DNA of 64,000 nucleotides from assembly GCA_948146395.1 (NCBI GenBank), contig OX411545.1, forward strand, positions 20,405,526-20,469,525, in the 5' to 3' direction. Both the position numbers and the translations under genes were made by a program. Positions within the stretch are counted from its first letter, which is position 1. The number at the start of each line of letters is the position of its first letter. Under the pieces are notes generated by a model, which saw only the letters and a list, made by a program, of their open reading frames with translations, was not told the DNA's origin and ran no database searches. Shown one piece after another: positions 46,233 through 57,715 of the stretch. Origin of the DNA: Fragum whitleyi. Lineage: Eukaryota; Mollusca; Bivalvia; Cardiida; Cardiidae.

Positions 46233-46461
46233 TTAACCCTTTGCTGTTTAATCCCTGCTTTTTACGTGCCTGTGATTTTATGATTGAGAAAACATTGTGA
46301 AAAAAGAAGAAATTGCTTCTGACAAGCAATTTCTTCTTTTTCCACACTATTTTCTACCCTACAGAATGATTATTCTTCAAATTAAATCCACTTTAAATTT
46401 TCGTCTGCAAATCCTTTGAATTTGGACAGGTCCAAAATTTTGTAAAACAGGAAAGGGTTAA
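46233..46461 (+). mobile_element. piggyBac-type MITE, 229 bp, copy 3
   Basis: TTAACCCTTTGCTGTTTAAT ... GGAAAGGGTTAA; same length and order as 31654-31882. Confidence 0.9.
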
Positions 46462-46744
46462 AGTAAAGAGGCAAAAGCCAAGAGTTATTTTTCAAATATT
46501 AGGGAACTACCAAATTTTGATAACTACAATTTATCAAAGCTTTGGTAACATATTTTTGTCAACCAGTAACATTATTCTCATTGAATTTGAGAATTTTTGT
46601 GTATATCCAACAATTTGACAGGACTGGTGTGCATCTTTCAGACTTTGATATGCATGTTCCTTTTTCTATTTCGTCTCCACTTAGCATTTAAAAGATACCT
46701 ACAAACCTGTAGTGCTTGTTCATAACTGCATAACAATAATATTT

Positions 46745-46984
46745 GAGCCCCTGCGTGAGATTTCTAACAAATTCAAATATGGACAAAGCAAAAACTTTGA
46801 AAAGCCTGTGCATGTGCACGGTCTGACCAGAGTCTTCACTTTGAGCTTAGTAGATGGATAAAGCTACAAAGTATCTGTAGACCATCAGGTAACTTTATTT
46901 TTAGAGTTTCTGGCTGTTTATACCTCTCAATGTTTGCACCTCACACACATTTCAAATTGTTAGAAATGTCACACATAGGCTCAC
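46745..46984. mobile_element. MITE family D, copy 4
   Basis: TGAGCCCCTGCGTGAGATTTC and inverted TGAGCCTATGTGTGACATTT, with an inner CCTGTGCATGTGCACGG hairpin. It lies just 3' of the putative terminal exon. Confidence 0.7.
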
Positions 46985-47122
46985 ATGCCTATTAAGTACT
47001 AGTTATAAGTTTAGGAAACAGCAATAGGGGGCTAGTCCAATATTCTCCACAACAAAATTATCACAGTATATTGATTGAACTATAACATCTCGATGAAGCC
47101 CATTTCTTCTCCATCATCCAGT

Positions 47123-47257
47123 TCATGCTGTAACATCATTTGGTGATGTCGATACCACACTATCATCAGGTGCACTAATCACCACTTCAATCTTGTCCGT
47201 TTTCTGTAGAACTGACGATGCAATTCTATCCAGGTCTTGTCTAATCAGATTATCCTC
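47123..47257 (-). CDS. Putative terminal exon, possibly of the LMTK-like gene
   Basis: After a good acceptor (ATGTATTTCAG/GAG) there are 44 codons and a TGA: EDNLIRQDLDRIASSVLQ, then KTDKIEVVISAP, then DDSVVSTSPNDVTA. Acidic and Ser/Thr-rich composition suits a C-terminal tail. The phase is 0, which matches the phase-0 donor at 60334 of the kinase exon on the same strand, and I saw no other convincing minus-strand exon in between. A TTTATT (AATAAA on the minus strand) lies about 220 bp downstream, inside a repeat. Joining it to the kinase would need a 13-kb intron full of mobile elements. It could instead end another gene, or be chance. I do not recognise the peptide. Confidence 0.4.
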   Translation of the reverse strand, partial: EDNLIRQDLDRIASSVLQKTDKIEVVISAPDDSVVSTSPNDVTA

Positions 47258-47600
47258 CTGAAATACATAATGAGATTTGAGTCTGCCTTTTTCCATCAAT
47301 TCTGTATGGGTGGAAGACACAAACATTAAACTTTGTCTCACAGAAACCCAGGATATTCCTGCTTTGGCCAGAGGTATAAACAAATATCAGTCTGCACTTA
47401 CGTGCAGTCTGATCTTAAATCTTTACCACCTGTTTTTCTTTTTAAAACAGAATACAGTTTGAAATTTGTATTTTCAAAATAAACACAGACTCATAATTGT
47501 GACATTTGGTGATTTTAGCAATTTAATTTTAATGCAATTTTGGTAAGATTTTTATTCAGCATGACATGGTTCAGCAGACTAGACACAACGTTATAAGATT

Positions 47601-47830
47601 TGAGCCTAAGCGTGAGATTTCCAACAATTTGAAATATGCCAAAAGCAAAGAGTCTGACCAGCCTGTGCATCCGCACAGTCTGACCAGAGTCTTTACTATG
47701 CATTTTATAGATAGATAGGTCTCAAATTATCTGTAGACCATAAGGTTACTCTTTATTTACAGTTTGTGGCTGTCTACTCTGTTTACACCTCACAAACAAA
47801 TTGTCGAAAATGTCACACAGAGGCTCATTT
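47601..47830. mobile_element. MITE family D, copy 5
   Basis: TGAGCCTAAGCGTGAGATTTCC and inverted TGAGCCTCTGTGTGACATTT. Confidence 0.7.
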
Positions 47831-47839
47831 GCTTACATT

Positions 47840-48119
47840 TTGATTGATTGATTGAATGGAGTTTTACGCCACTTTCAACATTTTTTTAGTTATATCGCAG
47901 AGGCTTGAGAACCCAACAATGGTTTCCTGGTATTTCTCTCACCAGTACAACAACCACATCCTTTCCTAGCCTCCAGCTGCTATCTTACATAGGTCTACCA
48001 TTATCAACCCATTGGTGAGAGACAAATAGTCGGAAAGAGTGAGTGCCGCCGTCGGGGATCGAACCTGTGACTTCTGGATTGACAGTCCGACGCGCTACCA
48101 ACTGCGCTATGACGGCAGC
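47840..48119 (-). mobile_element. Intact tRNA-derived SINE with 9-bp target duplication
   Basis: Minus strand head GCTGCCGTC, A box TAGCGCAGTTGG, anticodon-like loop, B box GGTTCGATCCC, closing strand GACGGCGGC. Same body as 21962-22239; tail (CAAT)n. Target duplication GCTTACATT at 47831-47839 and 48120-48128. Confidence 0.9.
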
Positions 48120-48842
48120 GCTTACATTCTGAAACCTGTTAAGGACCTTATTTACACATAAAGAACACATAGTGAATATTCTGGTCAAACTGTGCAGATG
48201 TACAGGCTTGCCAGAGTCTTTGCATTCTTAAACGAGAAATCCTTGAAAATGTCAATGCTCAATTTTTATGTTAACCTGTTAACTAAATACACAATTTTGG
48301 ACCTGTCCAAATTCGAAAATTCAGAAAACAAAATAAAACATTCTTGTACAGTACAAAATATGTTCAGAAAAAAAAAGAGCTATTGTTCATTACAAACAAT
48401 TTAATCTTTCCTTGCAATAATTTACAAAAAGTTTTTCTACAGTAAGATCTAGTCAAATAATGATTGTGTGCATATTTTTTTTGTGATTTCATTTAAAGTA
48501 AAAACATAGTCCTAGAGACTATAATATTTTGTTAAGCAATTTTATTTAATGCGAATCTTATAAAATTTTATTGAGAAAACTTTCCCATTTTAAGTTCAAT
48601 ATTTCCATTTTTTATCATATTAAAGTCAAAATAAGTAAATTGGTAAAGCTGTAACTCCCTTGTATTTTTTTCCAAACATAGTCCAAATTAATCCTATCTA
48701 GCATAGTCTGAGGATTTTTCACCCCCATGAATTCATACTTGATAATGAGAATGTTTTGGAAAATGAAGAAAATGTTGGCAGTAATTTCATTTTTCACCAC
48801 ATATTGAAGGCTCATTATGAAAGAGTTGTAACTACTTATAAA
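48120..48842. other. No gene recognised
   Basis: 48165-48240 has the family D inner unit; 48295-48325 (TTTTGGACCTGTCCAAATTC) is a scrap of the piggyBac-type MITE. Confidence 0.4.
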
Positions 48843-49107
48843 TGTGACACATCAGGTGAAAAGGGACATTCTGGGAAGTGCATAAAGTGTCGACCCTCGT
48901 CAGACTGCGCGGAATGCGCGGACTGATAAGGGTCGAAACTTTTTGCACTTTAATTCTTTTCTGACTCTTGAATAATCAATCTACCTTCAGATGAAAGAAT
49001 TTTTGAAATTGTTTGAAATCTGGTTGGCCTATTCTTAAATCAATCTCTTTTTCAAATATTCATTTTACAAAGTTCCCAGATGGTCCCTTTTAGTGTGATG
49101 GGTCACA
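48843..49107. mobile_element. MITE family I (TIR TGTGACNCATCA...AAAAGGGAC), copy 1
   Basis: Ends TGTGACACATCAGGTGAAAA then GGGACATTCTGGGAA, and inverted TGTGACCCATCACACTAAAA then GGGACCATCTGGGAA. Inner hairpin at 48885-48955 (GTGTCGACCCTCGTCAG... / ...GATAAGGGTCGAAAC). Confidence 0.75.
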
Positions 49108-49400
49108 AATATAATGGCAGTTACAAATTTTTGTGCTGAGTGATCCATATACTGTTCTTGTTTTATATACTAATAACATTCACTTAGTCTTTTGCTACCT
49201 CATTTTACATGACATTTTCTCTAATATTAAATCAAATAAATGTACAGGAATGAGCATAAACACTCAAGCTCAAATTTACTCAATTTGGCTCAATTCCATA
49301 ATGCCAAGTTTCATTGAAGCATTTACAGCGATTGAAGCATTAATTTTTTTACAGATGAATTATGTTGTAATTAAGCTTAAGTCACCCTTGCCATGCTGAA
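49108..49400. other. No feature recognised
   Basis: AT-rich, no supported feature. Confidence 0.4.
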
Positions 49401-49790
49401 AACTAGAAAGCCATGAATGGCTTGAGTCGCTCCACAGGCTTGAAATTCTTGCAAAAGCAAATAAATGTTTTGACTAGATTTTTAGATGTTTGGGGTTCTA
49501 CTGATGTTGAAAATGATTTTCAAAGTTTGAACTATATACAGATAGAGAAATGACCTCCGCTCTTAAAAGACATATTTCTCATCAAATCAGAATGAATTTT
49601 GGCTGCATGATAATAAGTCACACAAAGATCATACCAAAACTTTTTGATTGATATCCATCAGTTACATTCTGAGAAAATGATTTTCATAGTTTATGACCGG
49701 ACGGACGGACGGACGCACGGACGGACGGACGCACGACGGACACAACGCCATGACAATAGCCCCAGTGGCTTTCAGCCAGTGGAGCTAAAA
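49401..49790 (+). mobile_element. Helentron/pearl-like element, 'CGCTCCACAGG...GTGGAGCTAA' family, short
   Basis: 5' ACTAGAAAGCCATGAATGGC, CGCTCCACAGG; a strong GGAC tract at 49698-49735 (GGACGGACGGACGGACGC); hairpin AGTGGCT-TTC-AGCCAGT; GGAGCTAA. One core unit. Confidence 0.8.
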
Positions 49791-50403
49791 ACCTTGGCCA
49801 AATTGGATTAAAACCAATATTATTTATTTTAGAAGAGAACTGCTCACATGTGAAAACGCTTGGCTGAAAATGAAAACATCCGCACTAAAAAAGTATATTC
49901 TCAACATTCTTTTGGTTCAAAAAATGAAAATCAGCAAGTATATACTTAGATGAGACTGCACATTATGTACATTCTAATCTTTGTCTATACCTTTTGCCAA
50001 GCAGGAAAAATCTAGAATCAGCATGACCAAGGTTAAGTTTTTCTTTTTCTCCTTCATTGGTTATATACAGCTTTTTTCCTTAATACCAACTCATGATTAA
50101 GCCTATTTCAATAAATTAGAAGCAGAAAGCATTTAAGAATCATGTGGCAAAAACTTTACACAGTACAAAAACACCAACGGTCTAGCAAAACAAATTTGTA
50201 AAATCTTTTAAAAGCAATTCAGAATAATGTTTTTAGTAATAATAATTATCATAACCATAGTTTTCAACATCAAAAATATTGGTAAATGGGTATGGGGTAT
50301 ATCATGCATACCTTGGGTCAGAGAATGGGTGTATAATTTGATTACCGTATCTATTGGCTAACTTATTTCAGGCCCGGCCGGGCCCGTTGTTGTTGTTTTC
50401 AGC

Positions 50404-50545
50404 TTGAAACCAGCCCTGCTTTCAGGATGACAAAATGGTTCAAGTTATACCCTGCTTTACATGTGCACTTATGTGTAAAGCGGGTATAACTTGAAAACGG
50501 TTTGCAACATCTTTTAAGCTTGAACGCAGAGCTGGTTTTAAGGTG
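50404..50545. repeat. Palindrome, about 140 bp
   Basis: TTGAAACCAGCCCTGC...GGTTCAAGTTATACCCTGCTTTACA, centre near 50470, inverse TGTAAAGCGGGTATAACTTG ... GCAGAGCTGGTTTTAA. One arm is shared with 19150-19240. Confidence 0.7.
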
Positions 50546-50546
50546 A

Positions 50547-51750
50547 AACTAGAAAGCCATGAATGGCTTGAGTTGCTCCATAGGCTTGAAATTCTTGTAA
50601 AACCAAATAAACGTTTTGACTAGATGTTTAGATATTTGGGGTTCAACTGATGTTGAAAATGATTTTCAAAGTTTCAACTATATAACAGAAAGAGAAATGA
50701 CCTCCGCTCCTAAAAGACATATTTTTCATCAAATCAAAATAATTTTTGACTGCATGATAATGGGTCACCCAAAGCTCATACCAAAAATGTTTGATTGATA
50801 TCCATCAGTTACATTCTGATAAAATGATTTTCATAGTTTCCACTATTTAACATATTGAGAAATGACCTCCATCATAAAATGCATATTTTTCATCCAATCA
50901 AAATAATTTTTAGCACACTGATAAAAGGGTCACTAAAGGATCATTCCAGTGAAATTTGGTTGATATCCAAAAATTAGATTCTGAGAAAATGATTTTCAAA
51001 TTTTCCACTATATAACATATAGAGAAATGACCTCTGCCCATAAAATGCATATTTTTCATCTGATCACAATGATTTTTTGTAGACTGATAAAGGGTCACTC
51101 AGGAATCATTCCAGTGAAATTTGGATGATATCCATCACTTACATTCTGAGAAAATGATTTTCAAAGTTTCAACTATATAACATAATAGAGAAATGACCTC
51201 CGCCTATAAAATGCATATTTTCCATCCATTCACAAAGATTTTTTGTAGAATGATAAAGGGTCACTCAAGGATCATTCCAGTGAAATTTGGTTGATATCCA
51301 TCAGTATCATTCTGAGAAAACGATTTTCAAAGTTTCCACTATATAACATATAGAGAAATGACCTCCGCCCATAAAATGCATATTTTCCATCCGATCACAA
51401 TAATTTTTGTGTAGACTGATAAAGGGTCACCCAAGGATCATTCATGTAAAATTTAATTGGTATCCATTGATTAGAATCTGAGAAAACTCACTTTTTACCA
51501 TATTTGGAAATTAGCCACGCCCATTAAATCCATGTTTTTCATTGGATCAAAATTTCTTGAACAACTTTGAAAGAGGGTCACCCAATGATCATTCCTGTGA
51601 AGTTTGGTTGAAATCCATCCAGCAGTTTCTGAGGAGAAGTTTTTTAAAGAAAAGTTTACGACCACACGCACGCACAGACAGACGGACTTTCGCATGACGG
51701 ACACAACGCCATGACAATAGCCCCAGTGGCTTTCAGCCAGTGGAGCTTAA
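50547..51750 (+). mobile_element. Helentron/pearl-like element, same family, about six core units
   Basis: Same ends as 49401. Core units of about 160-165 bp repeat GATATCCATCAGTTACATTC, then TGATTTTCA, TATAACA, AATGACCTCCGC, GCATATTTTTCATC, GGTCACYCAAGGATCATTCC. Then CACGCACGCACAGACAGACGG and hairpin AGTGGCT-TTC-AGCCAGT, GGAGCTTAA. Confidence 0.8.
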
Positions 51751-51912
51751 AACAACAATGGGCCCCGTGTGGGCCTGAAATAAGTTAGCCCTATTACTCA
51801 AGGTGTAATAAATGAATTCAAGCCTGGTAAAACTCTAAATATAATGGCTTCAACAACCTTTGACTAATCCATTAATAATCATTGTTTGTTTCAGAGTAAG
51901 ATTATTTCATGA

Positions 51913-53496
51913 AACAAGAGGACCTGATAATGATGGTCCTATATTGCTCACCTGAGTATGCATAAAAGGTCTTACTCAATGACATATTTGGAATCAAAAG
52001 ACGTATGGGTTTCAACTTCCAATAAAATAATTGAATTTACTGTGAATAATTTTGGTAAACCAATGTTAAACAAAACCAGAATATTTCAAATTGTATCACA
52101 TACTTGTTCAATGTGCCTCTAAAACATAGGCTGTATTTCATTTTCAGGGTTATAATTCCAATTATTTTGGGAGTATACATAGGTACTAAGGCAGAAAATG
52201 AAAGTTCCAGGCCTTACAGTTTGCAAGGAAATATACATTTAAGAGTCCTTCTTGATATCTGTATATAAGAAAGACTCCCAACAACACAGACTAAATTTTA
52301 ATCTGAATGCAATAAACAATGTTTTATCGGGCACCATATGGACTTTCTTAGGCAAAATTTGAGAGGTGTATGCTTTGGTTTTTAGAATCAGAACATTGTT
52401 GGTGCTTCGTTCTTTATTCTGTGTAACATCAAGAACCTGTCAACGCAGGGATGAATTATTTTCGTGTACACTAATTGTTCTTAGGATTGTTTGTCATGCC
52501 AAATTTCAGAGTTTAAAGCTAAATGGTCTTGGAGTAGAAGATTTTTGAAGATGTTGTCTTTTATTTTGATGTAAAATCTGGCATACCACAACACAGGGCT
52601 AGTATTGAGGTTTGTGCAATAATTTGATTTTTTTTTTGTGAAGGGCCTAAGATAAATATATCATGCCAAATACAATAAGTTTAAGCCTTTTGGTTTGGGA
52701 GAAGATTTTCTTTGAGATAATGTGCTTTAATTCTATAAACCTGATGACTCAGCACGAAACAGTTGAAACTGCCTAAATGTTTATAGGCAGTTACAACTGT
52801 TTTGCACTAAGCCATCAATATGTAAAATCAGGGATCCCACAACATAAGGCTTATCTTCAGGAACCAGATTTTTTTAAAAAAAAATATATATATCTCCTCA
52901 CCATTCATGTATCGATCACTTTCAGCACTTTGCCCTAATTTTTATCCAGCATGACATAGGCTAATTTCAAGACTAACAGTTGGGTAAAGATATCATTACC
53001 TGCACAGGTAAAATTAAGAGAAGTGACCATAATATTCTTAAATAAATCATTATGCATTATTTCCTTTGACCCTAAAATAAAAGGTAAAAAACCAGGACGT
53101 ACCCTAGACTACTGCAAGACAACAAAATAATAAATCAATGATCCCACAACAAAGGGCAAATTTTAAAGGTGGAGTTATAATATGAAGTATTTTGGTAGAC
53201 TAGTATTGGGTAATGCTATGTGCTAAATATGAAAGTTTTAGGTCTAATGGTTTGAGAGGAGAAGATTTTTTTAGTTTTCAAGCTCCATTGCTATAGCAAC
53301 CAGGGAACTGCATGGATTCGAATTCTGTAAACATTTTTAGAGCCCTTGACCTAAGGATCATATCTGTGAAGTGGTTGAAATCTGATGCATAGTTTGGGAG
53401 GAGAAGATTTTTTGAAATTGTGGACGGACAGACAGACAGACAGACCCTGGACATTGATCGATCACAATAGCTCACTTTGAGCTCAGATGAGCTGAA
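51913..53496 (+). mobile_element. Helentron/pearl-like element, 'GCTCACCTGAG' family, long
   Basis: 5' AACAAGAGGACCTGATAATG, GCTCACCTGAG exact; 3' GGACGGACAGACAGACAGAC, then GCTCACTTTGAGCTCAGATGA then GCTGAAC, with the hairpin shortened. 52745-52815 contains a small palindrome (AACAGTTGAAACTGCC/GGCAGTTACAACTGTT), perhaps a nested element. Confidence 0.7.
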
Positions 53497-54159
53497 CAGA
53501 AGTTCTAATTTTCACTCTGTTCACAAAATGAAATAAATTTACTCAAAACATTTATGAGAATATTTTATTCCCTTACTCCTGGGATAGGGCACTACAAAGT
53601 ACTGAAAATTCTTCTGCCATAAAGATTATGGATAAAACTTAAAGAATTACATTGAAAATAACTAAAATTAAACTACATAGAAATATAGAAAGTGTAAAGA
53701 TAGTAAGGTTATTATATATTTTGGGAATGAAAAAAAGGTAACTTACAATATTCCCATTCTAGACACTATTTACATAGTAAATGTATATTGAATTAAATCT
53801 GTATAATTGAATTGACTATTCTAAAACTGGCTTTTAGGTACAGTATCTACAGATAATTTTGTTTCATGCAGCCAAATTTGGGGCCACTAAAATGTGACTT
53901 TTTTTTAAAATAAATACTTGCAACCCATGATTTTCACTTTATCCTAAAGTTTGTAACTTTCATGTAAAGAAGAAGTTTAATTCAGACAAAATGCGTTTTG
54001 TTAGCCCACTCTGACTACAAGGTAAGCAGAGTATTATCATGATTTTTGAAATGAAAATCATGTTTAAGTGCAAGGACAAGTTTTTTCCCTTGGGATATTT
54101 TAACTTAACTGGTGGTTTCTCAAGTGAGATTGAAAATAACTCTGAAAAATTTGTTTTCA
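53497..54159. other. No gene recognised
   Basis: AT-rich, no supported feature. Confidence 0.4.
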
Positions 54160-54468
54160 ACAAGAGAGCTGCCAATAGATGCTTATGCTTAGCAGTCGGG
54201 TGCTGGATAGTGGATAAAAAAATCTAAGTTGAAAAGGCGCATAATTCTCACTAAATACACCAAACTGATTACCCCCCTTGATTGTATAGGTTGCTCTTTT
54301 GATAGTGATAATGTGTGCCAAAATTCAAGTGATTGCCTATAAATAATACATGTACATACTAGACTTATCATGAAATGTCAAAGTTTTTTCATGTTGACAA
54401 CATCAACTATACTGACACCAAGGCTATAGCAAAACATCAGGTTTCTCAGAAAACAGCCGAGCTAAAAA
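54160..54468 (+). mobile_element. Short Helentron/pearl-like element, third 3'-end type
   Basis: 5' AACAAGAGAGCTGCCAATAG; 3' GACACCAAGGCTATAGCAAAAC, then TTTCTCAGAAAACAGCCGAGCTAAAAA. A similar 3' end lies at 63805-63873, again on plus. Confidence 0.6.
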
Positions 54469-54715
54469 TGTGACTCCAAAGGCAAAAAGGACCATCTTAA
54501 GGCAGTGTGTAAAGTGTCAACTCTAGTCAGTCTGTGGTTGACTTGAAATATGCCCATCACTTTTTGCTGATATTCTGAATCTGAAATGATCATTCTACCT
54601 TCCTGTATAAGAATTTTTGAAATGTGACCTCTTGTTGACCTTTACAAGAACCAATCTCTTTTTGAATATTTATTGTACAGAAATCCCAGATGATCCAATT
54701 AATGGATCACAATTA
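54469..54715. mobile_element. MITE family I, copy 2 (diverged)
   Basis: TGTGACTCCAAAGGCAAAAAGG, then GTAAAGTGTCAACTCTAGTC; right end ATCCCAGATGATCCAATTAA and GGATCACA; same internal order as 48843-49107. Confidence 0.6.
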
Positions 54716-55836
54716 ATTCACAACATTTTACACACTAGCTTTAAACAATACTTCAAGAGTAACTTTTACATAATTATCTTAACAATTTCCCTTTCTTTTT
54801 TTTATCGTTTGAGATCAAAGTTATCCTTCAAGTTTTTTTCCCATGACCATGCCAAATTGAATAAATAATTGATACATATTTAATGATATGTTAAATCATG
54901 TATATATATACCAGTATATAAAAATATAATTCTCAACTACATGTACCAAGTACATTATTTAAAATGTTCCCTATTATAGTGGTTAATTTTTAATAATGGT
55001 ACAAACAGAGGAACAGATAAGAGGGAGATATTTCCACTCAAAAATCTTAATTTCTCATTAAAACCCTATATTGTGGGTATGAGACAATTCCAATGACTAC
55101 CAACAATGTAGGATTTCTGCAAGTAGTGTTGAAATGAATTTATTTGAAATCCAAAATACCCCCTCTATCTATAGCACTGGGTAAAAAGTTTACATATATA
55201 ATCAAAATTTGTATTGTTAGTATTTAGAAGAGACCTAGCATAGTAAACACCCTTGAATTTGTAGCCATTTCTCAGAGTGCTCTCAAATATTGTAACTAAA
55301 ACTTGTTCTAATTTTTAGTTAAATGTTGTTGTTTTTTTCTCAACAGGTAATATACACAGTCTCAAACATTTCTTTAAGAGAGAAATGGCTTCAAATAAAT
55401 AAATATGACCTGTCAAGCAAAAAAGAACCTCATTTGAAAGGTGAGAGAAATTGTTTAAGTCCAGACCATAAAGATTTCTGCCTCAATCAGAACTTTTTAG
55501 TTTTGCAACCAAGCAGTCTGATCTTTGTCTGTTCCAACCGTTTATCCTTTTCTAACCAGAAATGTTCAAAAACTATTTTCTTTTTTTTTTCAAGATGAGT
55601 ACAGTCTCACAATAAGGGCATCCAGAGCTCTCAATTCTTTCTTATGCAATTTTGATTGCTAAGATTTTCATTGATTCAACATGACAAAGCTTAATACCTG
55701 TTTTCAAATTCCAAAAGATCCTTTTTGCTTGACAGTACACAAATAATATGACCAACTTTCAAAGAGAATAATACCAATTAAAGTTCTTTTGATTGTTAAC
55801 AATATCTACAACTTTATTTGTATCTGCAAGAGAATA
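54716..55836. other. No gene recognised
   Basis: AT-rich; a 91-codon frame at 55323-55598 is low-complexity and ends in a T run. No supported feature. Confidence 0.4.
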
Positions 55837-56194
55837 TATGTCACCTTCCACACAAAAAGGGACCCTCTGGGAACTCTAACTAACAACAGCACTGCCTGTA
55901 GATGCCTACATTCGGCTGGTGGGTGCTGGATGACAGATAAAAAGAGTTAGTCGAAAAAGGGGAATAATTCATACAAAATGCAACTAGAATTATCCCCCTC
56001 TTTTGATTGTGAACAGTTCTACCAAGTTTCAAGAAGAATAACTAAGATCAGACAACGATCCAAGTGGTTATTCTTAACAGTTATATTGTAAGGATAAACA
56101 ATTGAAATCAGACATTTGACAATTGTCATTTAGTATATTCACTTATTTCATAATTTCCCAGATGGTCCCTATTTGAAGGTCACGTATTTGTTTT
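55837..56194. mobile_element. MITE family I, copy 3
   Basis: TATGTCACCTTCCACACAAA, AAGGGACCCTCTGGGAA and inverted TACGTGACCTTCAAATAGGG, ACCATCTGGGAA. The interior differs from copy 1 and includes TAGATGCCTACATTCGGCTGG, then GTGGGTGCTGGA, as in 54160-54210. Confidence 0.6.
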
Positions 56195-56909
56195 CTTTAG
56201 ACAACTTTAATTAACCCTTGTCATACTGAATAAAAAGCTATTGTTAAATTGCATTAAAATCAAAGAGCTGAAGGCACTGAATGCTTTTATTGAGAGTTGG
56301 TATTTATTTTCAAAATGTAATTTTTTCTAACTTTTAAAATTTAATCAGGCAAATCAGGTGGTATGTATTAAGATCAGACAACACATATGTGCAGACTGAT
56401 CTTTGTCTATACCTCCTGCTAAGGAATGAATTTTCCAGGTTCCGCACTGCAAGGGTTAAAGTGATAAATGTTTGTTTGAAATACATGTATTGTATGTAAC
56501 TCTATCTTAATATTGTAATCCATGAAACATACCTGTATTCAGGATATAAAGCTTTTGTCAACATTTCAAAATGGGACCCTGCTTTACACATTAATGCACA
56601 TACAGAGAGGGGTTCCATTTCTTAAATGTTTTATGACTATTTTCATCTTAAACACAGGGATGTTCTGCATCAAAATTGAAGTATTCTGTTTGAAAGTTCC
56701 TCATATTGACATCTTGAATCTCATTAGCATAAAATTAGGAGAGCAATTACACTTAACCAAAATATCAACATGTGCATCTGGCAGTTTAAAGTTTTCTTCA
56801 CTTGAGCTTTTGATCATATTTGTAATAAGAAAATTTCATTAGCTTTGCACCTGGTTCTGACAAAGCTATCATTCAAATGGGAAAAAAATTCACCAAACAT
56901 ACACACAAG
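56195..56909. other. No gene recognised
   Basis: 56370-56440 is a copy of the 'GATCAGACAACACATATGTGC' hairpin unit. A 106-codon frame at 56522-56842 has no domain. Confidence 0.4.
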
Positions 56910-57500
56910 AGAATCATGACCTTGGTCCTAGATTGCTCACCTTCCTCCCCTTAACACTTGCCTTGGTAAAATTGTGCTTCCTAACATGTAAAAGAGGATA
57001 TTGTCAAAAGTTGAAAGTTTTCTATTTCTAAAGGTAAAGCTGTATAAAAGATTAAACTGAAATTATAAAATTTAGAATAGTTACATGGAAATTTTTATTA
57101 AGGCTCCTTTTCCCTGGTATTGTGATTGATCAAAATGTCACTCTATTGCTCTTCACCAAGACTATCAAAATATTCTGAGAAACTTAAAGAAAAACTTAGC
57201 CAAAATTGTGACCACTGGAGTATTGACAAAGAAATTGTCATTAAGGCTTCTTTTCCCATGACATACGTCAGAAAACCACCAAAATTAACAGGAATCTTCC
57301 TCATAACCAGACAAACATATTGAGCAAGTTTGAGAAATATGAGCTTAAAAAAGTGGCCTCTAGAGTCACAACACCAAAATGTTGTTGTTGGATTACAAAC
57401 ATCGGACAACGCACGAAGCACTCTGGACAACAGACATTAAAGGATCATTCAAGGATCATTAAAGCTCACCTTGAGCAAGAAGTGCTCAAGTGGGCTTAAA
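56910..57500 (+). mobile_element. Helentron/pearl-like element, decayed
   Basis: 5' region CTTGGTCCTAGATTGCTCACC; 3' GGACAACGCACGAAGC, then GCTCACCTTGAGCAAGAAGTGCTCAAGTGGGC. The hairpin is extended by an AA insertion, and the end is CTTAAAAC. Confidence 0.6.
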
Positions 57501-57715
57501 ACTAGCTCAGGGATCAAGTTTAAGCTCCCCTTGAAAAATGCCATTAGCCTAGATGGAATGGCACATCCAAAGCTTGTATCATTTAGAAATTAGATATTAC
57601 AATAAAAATATTATAGATAGACTAACAGCAGAAAGAAAGGATGTGGTAATTTCTCATTCAATCACTCTGAGGTTATTTTTTATTCCTAATTCAACATATC
57701 TGATTGACATAAAAT

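Noticed and set aside
47069..47160. Alternative frame in the putative terminal exon reading through HQMMLQHELDDGEEMGF
   Set aside because: It looks protein-like but has an in-frame TGA shortly upstream and no matching phase with the kinase donor. I kept it as a weak alternative only.
28845..53496. Helitron Rep/helicase or reverse transcriptase genes
   Set aside because: I looked for such motifs in the open frames and found none; all copies here appear non-autonomous.
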